A stretch of 64,000 nucleotides of DNA. It comes from an uncultured Lachnospiraceae bacterium. GTDB lineage: Bacteria; Bacillota; Clostridia; Lachnospirales; Lachnospiraceae. The notes under the pieces were generated by a model. It had not been told where the DNA came from and ran no database searches. It saw only the letters and a list, made by a program, of their open reading frames with translations. The first letter of the stretch is position 1; every line of letters begins with the position of its first letter. The position numbers were made by a program, and so were the translations under genes. Shown one piece after another: positions 8,613-17,116 of this stretch. The stretch spans positions 1 to 64,000 of the forward strand of contig CAJUAO010000008.1 in the NCBI GenBank assembly GCA_910584685.1. Reading direction: 5' to 3'.

Positions 8613-9779
8613 ATGATGACCATATACAGATTGATGGCGCCATGTCATTTTGGACTGGAGTCAGTCTTAAAAAGAGAAATAACAGACCTTGGATATAATA
8701 TAGTCAGCGTGGAGGATGGCAGGGTAACCTTTGAGGCGGATGTACAGGGAATATGCAGGGCAAATGTATTCCTTAGAACTGCCGAGCGTATTCTTATTGA
8801 GGCAGGGAGATTTAAGGCAGAAACCTATGACCAGTTATTTGAGGGAATAAAAGCAATAGAATGGAACAGCTATATACCTGCAGATGGAAGGTTTTGGGTA
8901 ACTAAGGCATCCTCCATTAAAAGCAAGCTGTTTAGTCCTTCGGATATTCAGCGTATAGTCAAGAAGGCTATGGTTGAAGGCATGAAGCGGGATTACGGTA
9001 TTGCATGGTTTAAGGAGGACGGAGCAGATTATCCCGTCCGAGTATTTATGTTTAAGGATGAGGCTATAGTAGGAATAGACACAACAGGAGACTCGCTCCA
9101 TAAGAGGGGCTATCGAAAGCTGTCGTCAAAGGCGCCTATATCTGAAACACTGGCAGCGGCGCTTATAATGCTTACACCGTGGAATAAGGACAGAATACTG
9201 GTGGACCCCTTTTGCGGCAGCGGCACATTTCCGATAGAGGCGGCTATGATGGCGGCAGGCATTGCGCCGGGGATGAATCGTTCTTTTACGGCAGAGAAGT
9301 GGATTAATATTATAAATAAAAAGCGCTGGTACGACGCCATAGACGAGGCAAATGATATAATTAATATGAATATACAGACGGATATACAGGGCTATGATAT
9401 AGACGGCGATATGGTAAATATAGCCGTACAAAATGCTAAAGTGGCAGGGGTAGAAAAGCTTATACATTTTCAGCGAAGAGATGTACAGGCTTTAAGCAGC
9501 AGTAAAAAATACGGCTTTATAATAACTAATCCGCCATATGGTGAGAGGCTTGCAGAGAAGGAGGATTTGCCGGAATTGTATAGGACTATAGGGGAGCGTT
9601 ACAAAGAGCTTGCCGACTGGTCCGCATATATAATTACATCCTATGAGGATACGGAGAAATATATGGGAATTAAGGCGTCAAGAAACAGAAAAATATATAA
9701 TGGTATGATAAAGGCATATTATTATCAGTTTATGGGGAAAAAACCACAGAGATTAAAGAGGGATAACATTGAAGAATAA
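8613..9779 (+). CDS. THUMP-domain class I SAM RNA methyltransferase (RlmL N-terminal / YpsC type)
   Basis: Residues about 45-155 are a THUMP RNA-binding domain and 160-380 a Rossmann methyltransferase. Visible motifs are LVDPFCGSGTFPIEAAM (SAM motif I) and the catalytic FIITNPPYGERL (N6/N2-methyltransferase NPPY). At 388 residues it matches the single-module Firmicute YpsC family, related to the m2G2445 half of E. coli RlmL, so the likely target is 23S rRNA guanosine. Its end overlaps the next gene by 11 bases, which suggests translational coupling with an unrelated secreted protease. Confidence 0.87.
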   Translation: MMTIYRLMAPCHFGLESVLKREITDLGYNIVSVEDGRVTFEADVQGICRANVFLRTAERILIEAGRFKAETYDQLFEGIKAIEWNSYIPADGRFWVTKASSIKSKLFSPSDIQRIVKKAMVEGMKRDYGIAWFKEDGADYPVRVFMFKDEAIVGIDTTGDSLHKRGYRKLSSKAPISETLAAALIMLTPWNKDRILVDPFCGSGTFPIEAAMMAAGIAPGMNRSFTAEKWINIINKKRWYDAIDEANDIINMNIQTDIQGYDIDGDMVNIAVQNAKVAGVEKLIHFQRRDVQALSSSKKYGFIITNPPYGERLAEKEDLPELYRTIGERYKELADWSAYIITSYEDTEKYMGIKASRNRKIYNGMIKAYYYQFMGKKPQRLKRDNIEE

Positions 9780-11520
9780 GCTTTTTTATATTTTTGCAGC
9801 TATAATATTAAGCGCAGGTATGTTTTTTTTATACAGGCAGGTAACAAAGGCTGAATATATCAGTCAGGGACAGATAGGGGAAACCGTTCCGACAGAGTGG
9901 AACGTACTTATGGCAAACAGCATAAACCATAAGGATATTGCATTGTATGTTGACGGCGTATCCGTCAATACAAAGAAAAATAATATTTATATGGATGAGG
10001 CAATGACGCTTATGATACCGTATACAATTATAAGCGATACATTTGACTGCGCCGTAAATTTATACAGCAGACTAAATCTTGTTATAGAAAGAGGAACAAA
10101 TAAAATATCCTTAAGTGTGGATTCAAGTGAGATGAATGTGAATGATGGAGTTTACATGCTGAAAAGCTCGCCAAAGTTTATAGGAGATATGCTGTATGTA
10201 CCGCTGGAGTCTGTAATACAGGGCTTTGGGTACACATATACATGGGATATGGCGGCAAATCAGGCAACTCTCATCAATGATAATCCGGAAAACAAAAATC
10301 TTCCGTATTCCTACAGCTATGTTGATGCAAATAAGATGACAACCATAAAGGACCAGGGAAGATATGGTACATGCTGGGCATTTGCCGCCCTTACCTCACT
10401 GGAGACAACGCTTCTTCCTGAGCAGAGAATGACCTTTGCGGCGGACCATATGTCCATAGCCAATTCCTTTAACCTTAATCAGAATGAGGGCGGAGAGTAT
10501 ACAATGGCCATAGCCTATCTTACTTCATGGCAGGGGCCTGTGTTAGAGAAGGATGACCCTTATGGAGACGGAGTAACAGATGAAAGCCTTTCGGAGGTGG
10601 TACATGTTCAGGGAGCGCAGATTATTGAGGCTAAGGATTTTGACACTATAAAGCAGATGGTGTATAAATATGGTGGAGTGCAAAGCTCTATATATATGTC
10701 GCTTACATATAGCGGAAGCCATTCAAAATATTATAATGATAAGGAGAATGCATATTGCTATATAGGTGAAAATAAGCCGAATCATGATGTTGTCATAATA
10801 GGCTGGGATGACAATTATCCAAAGGAAAATTTTAACGGAGATATAGAGAGCGACGGAGCCTTTATTTGTCAAAACAGCTGGGGAACTGAATTTGGAGATA
10901 ACGGAATATTTTATATTTCATATTATGATACAAACATAGGCATGCATAATGTGGTATATACACAGGTAGAGCCAACGGACAATTACGATAATATATATCA
11001 GTCTGATTTGTGCGGCTGGGTAGGTTATCTGGGCTGTGATAAGGAATACGCAACCTTTGCAAATGTGTATACTGCAGAAAACAATGAGTATTTAAAGGCA
11101 GTAGGGTTTTATTCAGTAGCATTGGATACCTCCTATACAGTTTATGTATGTACTGATTTTAAGGATGAATCATCACTTAACGGAAACCTTATTCAGGCTG
11201 CGTCAGGGAAATTTAATAATGCAGGCTATTATACGGTTGAACTGGAGCAGACAATATTATTGAATAAAGGCAAACAATATGCTATAGTGATAGATATTAA
11301 TACGCCAAACACAAAAAAGCCTGTTGCGGTAGAGTATGTAAATGGCAACAGAACTGCTACTGTTGATTTGACAGACGGTCAGGGGTATATAAAGCTTGGA
11401 TATAATAAGTGGCAGAGAACGGAGGATATGGGAGAAAAAAGCTGTAATGTATGTCTGAAGGCTTACACAAAAAATGTAAACATGCAGCCTACGGAGACAC
11501 CCGCCAATATGGCGCCCTAA
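9769..11520 (+). CDS. Secreted papain-like (C1A) cysteine protease with N-terminal stalk domain
   Basis: TTG start 11 bases inside the methyltransferase gene. Residues 4-28 form a signal peptide or anchor (LFYIFAAIILSAGMFFLY). Residues about 50-170 look like a copper-amine-oxidase-N-type stalk domain. The protease follows: DQGRYGTCWAFAA with catalytic C202, NHDVVIIGWDD with the histidine, and ICQNSWGTEFGDNG with the asparagine. A C-terminal lectin-like beta region (KAVGFYSVALDTSYTVYV...GKQYAIVIDI) follows, as in several clostridial surface C1A proteases. 583 residues. It probably acts outside the cell, and its substrate is unknown. Confidence 0.88.
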   Translation: MKNKLFYIFAAIILSAGMFFLYRQVTKAEYISQGQIGETVPTEWNVLMANSINHKDIALYVDGVSVNTKKNNIYMDEAMTLMIPYTIISDTFDCAVNLYSRLNLVIERGTNKISLSVDSSEMNVNDGVYMLKSSPKFIGDMLYVPLESVIQGFGYTYTWDMAANQATLINDNPENKNLPYSYSYVDANKMTTIKDQGRYGTCWAFAALTSLETTLLPEQRMTFAADHMSIANSFNLNQNEGGEYTMAIAYLTSWQGPVLEKDDPYGDGVTDESLSEVVHVQGAQIIEAKDFDTIKQMVYKYGGVQSSIYMSLTYSGSHSKYYNDKENAYCYIGENKPNHDVVIIGWDDNYPKENFNGDIESDGAFICQNSWGTEFGDNGIFYISYYDTNIGMHNVVYTQVEPTDNYDNIYQSDLCGWVGYLGCDKEYATFANVYTAENNEYLKAVGFYSVALDTSYTVYVCTDFKDESSLNGNLIQAASGKFNNAGYYTVELEQTILLNKGKQYAIVIDINTPNTKKPVAVEYVNGNRTATVDLTDGQGYIKLGYNKWQRTEDMGEKSCNVCLKAYTKNVNMQPTETPANMAP

Positions 11521-11568
11521 GAGCATAGCTATGCCGCCATAGGTGCAGAAAGGTAAGGTTTATTTATT

Positions 11569-12177
11569 ATGGAGCAGGAAAAGATAATATTTGCTACCGG
11601 AAATCAGGATAAAATGAAAGAAATAAGAGAAATTATGTCGGATATAGGCGACAGAATCTTTTCTTTAAAGGAGGCGGGAATAGAGGCCGACATAGAGGAA
11701 AACGGAGCCACATTTGAAGAAAATGCCATTATAAAGGCAAGGGCTATATGCAGGCTCACAGGTCAGATAGTTCTGGCAGACGATTCCGGTCTGGAGGTAG
11801 ATTATATGAATAAGGCTCCGGGGGTATATTCAGCCAGATACCTTGGAGAGGATACATCCTACTCCATAAAAAATCAGACTATTATAAAAAATTTGGAAAA
11901 TGCTAAGGGAGATGAAAGAAGCGCAAGATTTGTCTGCGTTATTGCAGCAGCATTTCCTGACGGAAGGATTATTACGGCAAGAGGCGAGATAGAAGGTCTT
12001 ATAGCCCATGAGGAAAAGGGAGACAATGGCTTTGGATATGACCCTATATTTTATGTGCCTGATTATAATATGACTACTGCCCAGATGGATTCAGAGCAGA
12101 AAAACAATATTAGCCACCGAGGAAAAGCATTGCGATTAATGAAGGAAAAATTAAAATATGAAGGTATTGATTGTTAG
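11569..12177 (+). CDS. rdgB: XTP/dITP diphosphatase RdgB (Ham1 family)
   Basis: Hydrolyses non-canonical purine NTPs (ITP, XTP, dITP) to monophosphates, keeping them out of nucleic acids. The family motifs are complete: IFATGNQDKMKEIREI, FEENAIIKARA, LADDSGLEVDYMNKAPGVYSARYLG, GDNGFGYDPIF and SHRGKAL. 202 residues, the normal length. Its 3' end overlaps the next gene by 20 bases, the usual rdgB-phosphodiesterase pair in Clostridia. Confidence 0.96.
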   Translation: MEQEKIIFATGNQDKMKEIREIMSDIGDRIFSLKEAGIEADIEENGATFEENAIIKARAICRLTGQIVLADDSGLEVDYMNKAPGVYSARYLGEDTSYSIKNQTIIKNLENAKGDERSARFVCVIAAAFPDGRIITARGEIEGLIAHEEKGDNGFGYDPIFYVPDYNMTTAQMDSEQKNNISHRGKALRLMKEKLKYEGIDC

Positions 12178-12646
12178 TGATTCACACAGAGATAATGTAA
12201 ATATAGAAAGGGTATTAAAAAAGGTAAAGCCTGTAGATATGCTTATACACTGCGGTGATGCGGAAGGAGCGGAAGGGTATATACAGCAGATTGCGGGATG
12301 CCCCATATATGTAGTTGCAGGAAACAATGACTTTTTCAGCAGACTGCAGAAGGAGCTTGTATTTGATGTAGACAAATATAAGGTCTTTTTAACTCACGGA
12401 CATTATTATTATGTATCCATGGGAACAGAACGCTTAGTAGAGGAGGCAAAGCTAAGAGGGGTGGATATAGTTATGTACGGTCATACCCATAAGCCTTTAA
12501 TTGACATCAGGGATGATATAGTAATAATAAATCCCGGAAGCATATCATATCCAAGGCAGGAGGGAAGAAAGCCTACATACATTATAATGGAAACAGATGA
12601 GTATGGAGACGCGCATTATACGTTAAACTATGTAACCGATAAATAG
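12158..12646 (+). CDS. YfcE/MJ0936-family metallophosphoesterase
   Basis: A 162-residue calcineurin-like phosphodiesterase: VSDSHRD (metal site), HCGDAEG, AGNND, THGHYY and YGHTHKP give the full two-metal ligand set. NPGSISYPR is typical of the YfcE family. Cytoplasmic. Overlaps rdgB by 20 bases and is probably translated with it. Confidence 0.93.
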   Translation: MKVLIVSDSHRDNVNIERVLKKVKPVDMLIHCGDAEGAEGYIQQIAGCPIYVVAGNNDFFSRLQKELVFDVDKYKVFLTHGHYYYVSMGTERLVEEAKLRGVDIVMYGHTHKPLIDIRDDIVIINPGSISYPRQEGRKPTYIIMETDEYGDAHYTLNYVTDK

Positions 12647-12781
12647 GCAGATAGCCTAAAAGCGTAATAGAGATAAAAAATACAATAAATATAAAACATA
12701 ACAAATTACATTAAAAAAACGCCAAAAATAAGTGCAGAAAAATCAAGGACAAACAAAGTGTAAAAAAAGTTAAAAAAATTA

Positions 12782-12810
12782 TTGACAACAAATAAGCGAT
12801 AGTATATAAT
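12782..12810 (+). promoter_or_regulatory. Consensus sigma-A promoter of the second tRNA cluster
   Basis: TTGACA (12782-12787), exactly 17 bases, then TATAAT (12805-12810). Both hexamers are perfect matches, 50 bases before tRNA-Pro. Confidence 0.92.
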
Positions 12811-12859
12811 ATATCTTGCGTCGCGGTAGGGATAAAGATAGCGACCTAAAAAAAGTTTC

Positions 12860-12934
12860 CGGGGTGTGGCTCAGCTTGGCTAGAGCGCTTGATTTGGGAT
12901 CAAGAGGTCGCAGGTTCGAATCCTGTCACCCCGA
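12860..12934 (+). tRNA. tRNA-Pro (TGG)
   Basis: Acceptor CGGGGTG pairs with CACCCCG, D-arm GCTCAGCTTGGCTAGAGC, anticodon TGG in GATTTGGGATC, T-arm CAGGTTCGAATCCTG. Confidence 0.95.
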
Positions 12935-12983
12935 CTTATATGAGCCGGGCAGACCTATAGGAAAGCAAGGCATTAAACACTTT

Positions 12984-13054
12984 GCGGGTGTAGTTCAATG
13001 GTAGAACACCAGCCTTCCAAGCTGGATACGTGGGTTCGATTCCCATCACCCGCT
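12984..13054 (+). tRNA. tRNA-Gly (TCC)
   Basis: Acceptor GCGGGTG pairs with CACCCGC, anticodon TCC in CCTTCCAAG, T-arm GGGTTCGATTCCC, 71 nt, CCA not encoded. Confidence 0.95.
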
Positions 13055-13125
13055 TTTACATTGCCAAAAGGTAATGTATACTTATTCAGTGTAAAGCGAT
13101 AACGCAAGCGTACGCAGATGAATGT

Positions 13126-13199
<74 letters not shown>

Positions 13200-13226
13200 T
13201 TCCAGGGACAAGTCCCGGGTGGCTAT

Positions 13227-13301
13227 GGTGGGTATAGCGCAGCTGGTTAGCGCGCCAGATTGTGGCTCTGGAGGCCAAGGGTTCGAATCCCTTTATCCAC
13301 C
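13227..13301 (+). tRNA. tRNA-His (GTG)
   Basis: Acceptor GTGGGTA pairs with TATCCAC, preceded by an encoded G-1 (13227) that faces discriminator C73 (13301), the histidine identity pair. Anticodon GTG in GATTGTGGCTC. Confidence 0.95.
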
Positions 13302-13319
13302 TTTTACATTGTAAAATGT

Positions 13320-13392
13320 AGGGCTATAGCCAAGCGGTAAGGCACAGGACTTTGACTCCTGCATTTCGTTGGTTCGAATCCAACTAGCCCTG
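13320..13392 (+). tRNA. tRNA-Gln (TTG)
   Basis: Acceptor AGGGCTA pairs with TAGCCCT, D-arm GCCAAGCGGTAAGGC, anticodon TTG in ACTTTGACT, T-arm TTGGTTCGAATCCAA. Confidence 0.95.
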
Positions 13393-13395
13393 TTA

Positions 13396-13430
13396 GCAGG
13401 ACTTAAAGTTTGAACCTGCAATTTTTTTTT
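13396..13430 (+). terminator. Hairpin with T tract between tRNA-Gln and tRNA-Lys
   Basis: GCAGG and CCTGC close a loop and are followed by AA and nine T. The stem is short, so it may be a partial terminator inside the cluster. Confidence 0.6.
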
Positions 13431-13450
13431 CTAAAACAGAATATTGATAT

Positions 13451-13523
13451 GGGATACTAGCTCAGGTGGTAGAGCACTTGACTTTTAATCAAGTTGTCGG
13501 GGGTTCGAATCCCCCGTGTCTCA
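13451..13523 (+). tRNA. tRNA-Lys (TTT), phage attachment target
   Basis: Acceptor GGGATAC pairs with GTGTCTC (T-G wobbles), anticodon TTT in ACTTTTAAT, T-arm GGGGGTTCGAATCCCCC. The 3' 43 bases of the gene form the left end of a 48-bp repeat found again at 20908 and, altered, at about 21829, so the prophage integrated here and restored the tRNA. Confidence 0.95.
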
Positions 13524-13528
13524 TTAGA
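13481..13528. repeat. attL: left 48-bp direct repeat
   Basis: Runs from the tRNA-Lys anticodon loop through the gene's 3' end plus TTAGA. Identical to 20908-20955. Confidence 0.93.
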
Positions 13529-13529
13529 A

Positions 13530-13567
13530 AATAAGGCATTTCATTACATGAAGTGCTTTATTTTTTA
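13530..13567 (+). terminator. Terminator after tRNA-Lys, just inside the prophage
   Basis: AATAAGGCATTTCA and TGAAGTGCTTTATT form an imperfect stem followed by a T run. Since it lies beyond attL it is supplied by the phage, not the original tRNA locus. Confidence 0.7.
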
Positions 13568-14166
13568 CGACATATAAAAATCAAGTTGTCGTAGTACGTA
13601 CTTAAAAAAATTTAGATTTTTCTTTTGTTTTTATTATAATGCGTGTACCATTCCTACCCCCCACCAAGAGTATCTAAGCTTTTAGAATACATTTTTTTAG
13701 ATAAAGCGTTTAAAAAAATGTATTCTAAAAACTAAGATACTCTAAGGAGCCCCCCTCCCCCCTCCAGAGGGGCAAATTCCGCTAAAGTTTTCCCCTGTTT
13801 CACTTTAACAACAAAGTGTTATTTTTTTTCCACGCTTTACATTTTGAATTTAATTCCGCTGTCGTTTATTCCACACTGCCATTTTAATTTTATACAGTTG
13901 GAATACCTCTACTGTATGCACTTAGCAAGTTGTAAGTCGCATGCTGAACACTGTCAATACGACGACAGTTTATAGGCTTAATTTACTCTTTGCATTATAG
14001 TTAAGCGTGAATATCATTTTATCACTGACCGCTTCACGGCTCCACGTCTTTTAAATATCTGCCTGTGTTACATGACGCCCGCCAAAAATGGGCGTGTGGG
14101 TTGCGGTGATTTTACACTTTGACTAAGTGAAAACTTTTGCACCGCAGCCACCATAGTTTATTGAAT
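13568..14166. other. Prophage left intergenic region with large hairpins
   Basis: No gene seen in about 600 bases. AGTATCT...AGATACT (13669-13743) is an almost continuous hairpin of about 75 bases whose arms contain TTAGAATACATTTTTTTA and its complement. A pyrimidine-rich tract (CCCCCCTCCCCCC) follows. GGTTGCGGTG and CACCGCAGCC enclose a second hairpin (about 14098-14151, inner CACTT/AAGTG) at the 3' side of the integrase gene. In filamentous phages the major intergenic region holds the replication origin and packaging hairpin, and these are the candidates here. Confidence 0.5.
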
Positions 14167-15072
14167 TTAAGACCGATAATTATACGCACGGAACATACAT
14201 TCATCTATTTTATATATGTCAATATTAGCGACACCTACATAATTAGCTATATGTAAATATTCCTGCGTAACATTGTAAGAAGAATGGCCTAGTAAAACCC
14301 TTAACACTTCCAAAGAGCCACCGCCTAATATAAACGAAGTAGCAAAAGTATGACGCAACAAATGCGGATATACATTTAATGTAGGAGTTTTAAGACGGCT
14401 AAAAAGCATTTCAATAGAATTTTTGCTTATAGGCTCACAACTTGAATTTAGAATAAGATTATCGCATGAATTAGCAAGTCTTTCACGACTTATATATCTT
14501 TTAATATAGCAAGACAGGTTAGGAGGAAGAGGAACAAGACGACTTTTATTACACTTAGAGTTTTTAATAGTAATATACGAATTACAAAAATCAATATCGC
14601 TATTATTAAGGTCAATGACTTCACCCAAACGCAACCCGCAATCAAGCATTAAATGAAATATGCAAAGGTTACGCAATGGAAAAACCGTACTCTTAAGTTG
14701 TAAATCTAAATTTTCAACGTCACCTGAAGAAAGAGGAATAACAATACGCTTATCGGAACGAGGAAGTTTTACATTTTTTGTAGGATTTTCAAGTATAATA
14801 CTTTCATTGTACAAATAACGTAAAAAAGCCTTAACAGAACGAGCATACGTACGTACAGAAGTATTTTTTACTTTACGGTTACGCTGATAAGAAATATAAC
14901 TTATATAGTCAATACGACTTAAAAGCGAAACATCAAAATCAAGGTTGCCATATTTTGAAAAAAGATAATTGCTGAAAAAATCAAGGTTTACACGATAATA
15001 TTCTAAAGTAGCAGGGGAGCAATAAGAGGATATGTATAATATAAAATCCTCAACAGCTTCATTATAAGTCAT
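14167..15072 (-). CDS. int: Phage tyrosine recombinase (integrase)
   Basis: About 301 residues. N-terminal SAM-like core-binding domain, then the catalytic domain with all signature residues: R in DCGLRLGEV, K in IKNSKCNK, HLLRH with H and R, H in LLGHSS and nucleophile Y in TQEYLHI (R155, H244, R247, H270, Y279 counted from the upstream ATG at 15093). I choose the ATG at 15072 because AGGAGGTGG lies six bases before it. It overlaps the end of rep, suggesting coupled translation. An integrase of its own, rather than reliance on host XerCD, fits the tRNA target. Confidence 0.92.
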   Translation of the reverse strand: MTYNEAVEDFILYISSYCSPATLEYYRVNLDFFSNYLFSKYGNLDFDVSLLSRIDYISYISYQRNRKVKNTSVRTYARSVKAFLRYLYNESIILENPTKNVKLPRSDKRIVIPLSSGDVENLDLQLKSTVFPLRNLCIFHLMLDCGLRLGEVIDLNNSDIDFCNSYITIKNSKCNKSRLVPLPPNLSCYIKRYISRERLANSCDNLILNSSCEPISKNSIEMLFSRLKTPTLNVYPHLLRHTFATSFILGGGSLEVLRVLLGHSSYNVTQEYLHIANYVGVANIDIYKIDECMFRAYNYRS

Positions 15073-16120
15073 CTTTTCCACCTCCTGAAGCATTAAGAAA
15101 TAATTGTTTATCTTTATAACTTAAACGTTCAAATGCAACATTAAGATTTTCAGTAAGGAAAGTCAAATCACCGTCAAAAGCAGTAAGAAGCCCCGCTATA
15201 GTTGGCTTGACCTGCTTATCTATCCATTGCACTTTTTTATCAATACTGGACTCACGAGGAGAAAGCGAAAGGGGAATTTTTGAACAAGTATCAATAAAAT
15301 TGAGCCACAAAGGAGCAACAGAACAACGGCAACGTCTAACATTATCAGGAACAATAAAACGGATATATTCATTAAGTATGCCAACAGCAATAAAACCTAA
15401 ATCATTGTTTAAAGAAATGAGTTTTGCAACAATATCCGCACGTTCATGCTTAAGTTCAAGCTCCCATCTTATCCATTTTACTGGTGATAAATCTTGTAAA
15501 TTCTGCTCCAAGGACTTATCATAAACCCGAAGCATGACATCACTTTTACGTGAGCCAAAATAAACAGTATGACCAAGACCGACAGAAGCTAAGGACTTTT
15601 CACTAACATTTTTCCAAAGTTTGAATTTGCCGACACAACAACCTTTAGAAACAACATCAACAATATCATTGCAGGAATAATATTTACAACCTATATCATC
15701 AACGGCTAAGTCAATTCTTGTAAAATGACCTATAGAAAGTATATACTTAAAAAGCATAGGAGCAATATAAGTTGCGTCATATTCTCCCACATCATAACAT
15801 ACACCGAAAGGAGCTTCACATTTATATTTTGTAAGATAAGTTTCAAAAAAACACTTAACAGCAGAGCCACAAACTCTAAAATGTATACCCATGTCAGCAT
15901 TACCAGTAAAAAAGCCGAATATATCTTCTGAAACATGTTTAAAACAGCGCTGATACCCGATACCGCCCCGTTCAGTATCGTCAAAAGTTTCAGCAAAAAA
16001 ACCTAAACTTTCAAGATAATGTTTAAAAGTTACATAATCGGATTTTAAAGTATCAATAGTAAATTCAACCCAATCAATACGGCAATATAAGCCGTTTTCA
16101 AGTAAAAATTCTTTTTGCAT
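15062..16120 (-). CDS. Phage replication initiator, Rep_trans family (rolling circle)
   Basis: A 352-residue member of the Rep_trans group that includes RstA-like proteins of CTX-type phages and Gram-positive plasmid initiators. Visible are FTRIDLAVDD, YFGSRKSDVMLRVYDK and RWELELKHERAD, the central catalytic barrel features, with the YDK tyrosine as candidate nicking residue. It would nick the replicative-form origin to start rolling-circle synthesis. In Ff the initiator gene (II) leads the genome. Here it follows the Zot gene across a hairpin. The GGAGG in front of its ATG is clear (16127-16131). Confidence 0.85.
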   Translation of the reverse strand: MQKEFLLENGLYCRIDWVEFTIDTLKSDYVTFKHYLESLGFFAETFDDTERGGIGYQRCFKHVSEDIFGFFTGNADMGIHFRVCGSAVKCFFETYLTKYKCEAPFGVCYDVGEYDATYIAPMLFKYILSIGHFTRIDLAVDDIGCKYYSCNDIVDVVSKGCCVGKFKLWKNVSEKSLASVGLGHTVYFGSRKSDVMLRVYDKSLEQNLQDLSPVKWIRWELELKHERADIVAKLISLNNDLGFIAVGILNEYIRFIVPDNVRRCRCSVAPLWLNFIDTCSKIPLSLSPRESSIDKKVQWIDKQVKPTIAGLLTAFDGDLTFLTENLNVAFERLSYKDKQLFLNASGGGKDDL

Positions 16121-16142
16121 TTCAAACCTCCATTCTTTTAAA

Positions 16143-16182
16143 TGGTTTTGTTACCCCCCTACTAGTGGGAGGGGGTAAACCA
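16143..16182 (-). other. GC-rich hairpin between zot and rep
   Basis: GTTACCCCCC and GGGGGTAAAC form a strong stem around an ACTAGT-containing loop, in an otherwise AT-rich element. It may be a terminator after the morphogenesis operon, a packaging signal or part of the origin. Confidence 0.5.
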
Positions 16183-16251
16183 CTTTTAAATCCAATCTAG
16201 GCATTTTCAAAGGTTAAGGGAACCCCGCCGCACAGCGGCACCCCTAAACCT

Positions 16252-16896
16252 TTAAAAACGCCAATAACTATTATAAAAATCCGCATACCGCTTTTTTAGT
16301 CGGAATACGTCAGCAGAAATCTTTTGTTTTGCTCCATACCAGTAAGTAATAGCTATAAAAGCAGAGCCACCCATTAACAAGCCTATTATCGCACCTGCGA
16401 TTTTAAAATTATTAATTTTTCGGTGTATAACCTCATACTCTATAAGGCTGCGTATCTGTCTATCAATAAGACGGTCAAATTGGGATACAAGGATAATATC
16501 ATAACCGAATTTTCTATGTTGAGTAAAGAAGCTAATCCATTCATATCTACCGTTACTTTGCCATGTACGGCTATTAAATATAAGTTGGCACTCATCAATT
16601 ACAATAAGTGCTTGACCCTCAACTATATATCCCTTTTTATTACGTTTAAAGAAAGCACGAGCATAGTTTTGCAAAAATTCAGGATTTAACATTCTGTTTT
16701 CAATTTGAATACAAGTACCCTTATTATGCGTTTTTCTACCCTTAGAATATTTGAATACATCCATATTTATGGGAAAGTTTGCTATTACACAATGACCAGT
16801 ACGCATTTTCCAGTATATTTCTTTGGCAACATGCAAACTTTTCCCACTGCCAGGAGTACCACTATAAAACCATATCATTCTACAGCCCTCACCCAC
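16252..16896 (-). CDS. Zot-like / pI assembly ATPase
   Basis: The motor that extrudes filamentous virions through the membrane. Walker A GTPGSGKS (about residues 13-20) in MIWFYSGTPGSGKSLHVAKEI, Walker B IVIDECQLIF, then SFFTQHRKFGYDIILVSQFDRLIDRQIR typical of the Zot domain. A transmembrane helix (IAGAIIGLLMGGSAFIAITYW) sits near residue 180 with a short outer tail, giving pI topology. Up to 214 residues. An alternative ATG six codons in (16878) has GAGGG upstream. Overlaps the pVI-like gene at its start. Confidence 0.92.
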   Translation of the reverse strand: MGEGCRMIWFYSGTPGSGKSLHVAKEIYWKMRTGHCVIANFPINMDVFKYSKGRKTHNKGTCIQIENRMLNPEFLQNYARAFFKRNKKGYIVEGQALIVIDECQLIFNSRTWQSNGRYEWISFFTQHRKFGYDIILVSQFDRLIDRQIRSLIEYEVIHRKINNFKIAGAIIGLLMGGSAFIAITYWYGAKQKISADVFRLKKRYADFYNSYWRF

Positions 16897-17108
16897 CTTA
16901 ATATAATTTGATAAACATAATAACCGCCAACAGCACTAAGCCAAACCTCACCAATTTTAATAAATGTACCGACAGGAATAAGCCAGTTAATATATCCGAG
17001 AAAACCCCATTCTGAAATTGAATTAATAAACGGAGCAAAAGGACTATCAGGCAGAAAAGAAAAGACAGCCCCCGCAATACTATTCAACCATTGTATAAAT
17101 ACTTCCAT
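16875..17108 (-). CDS. Small hydrophobic virion protein, pVI-like
   Basis: 77 residues with at least two hydrophobic segments (about 22-45 and 48-70). Position between the pIII-like gene and zot equals Ff gene VI. Assignment is by synteny and hydropathy only. Overlaps the zot start. Confidence 0.65.
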   Translation of the reverse strand: MEVFIQWLNSIAGAVFSFLPDSPFAPFINSISEWGFLGYINWLIPVGTFIKIGEVWLSAVGGYYVYQIILRWVRAVE

Positions 17109-17116
17109 TTAATCAC

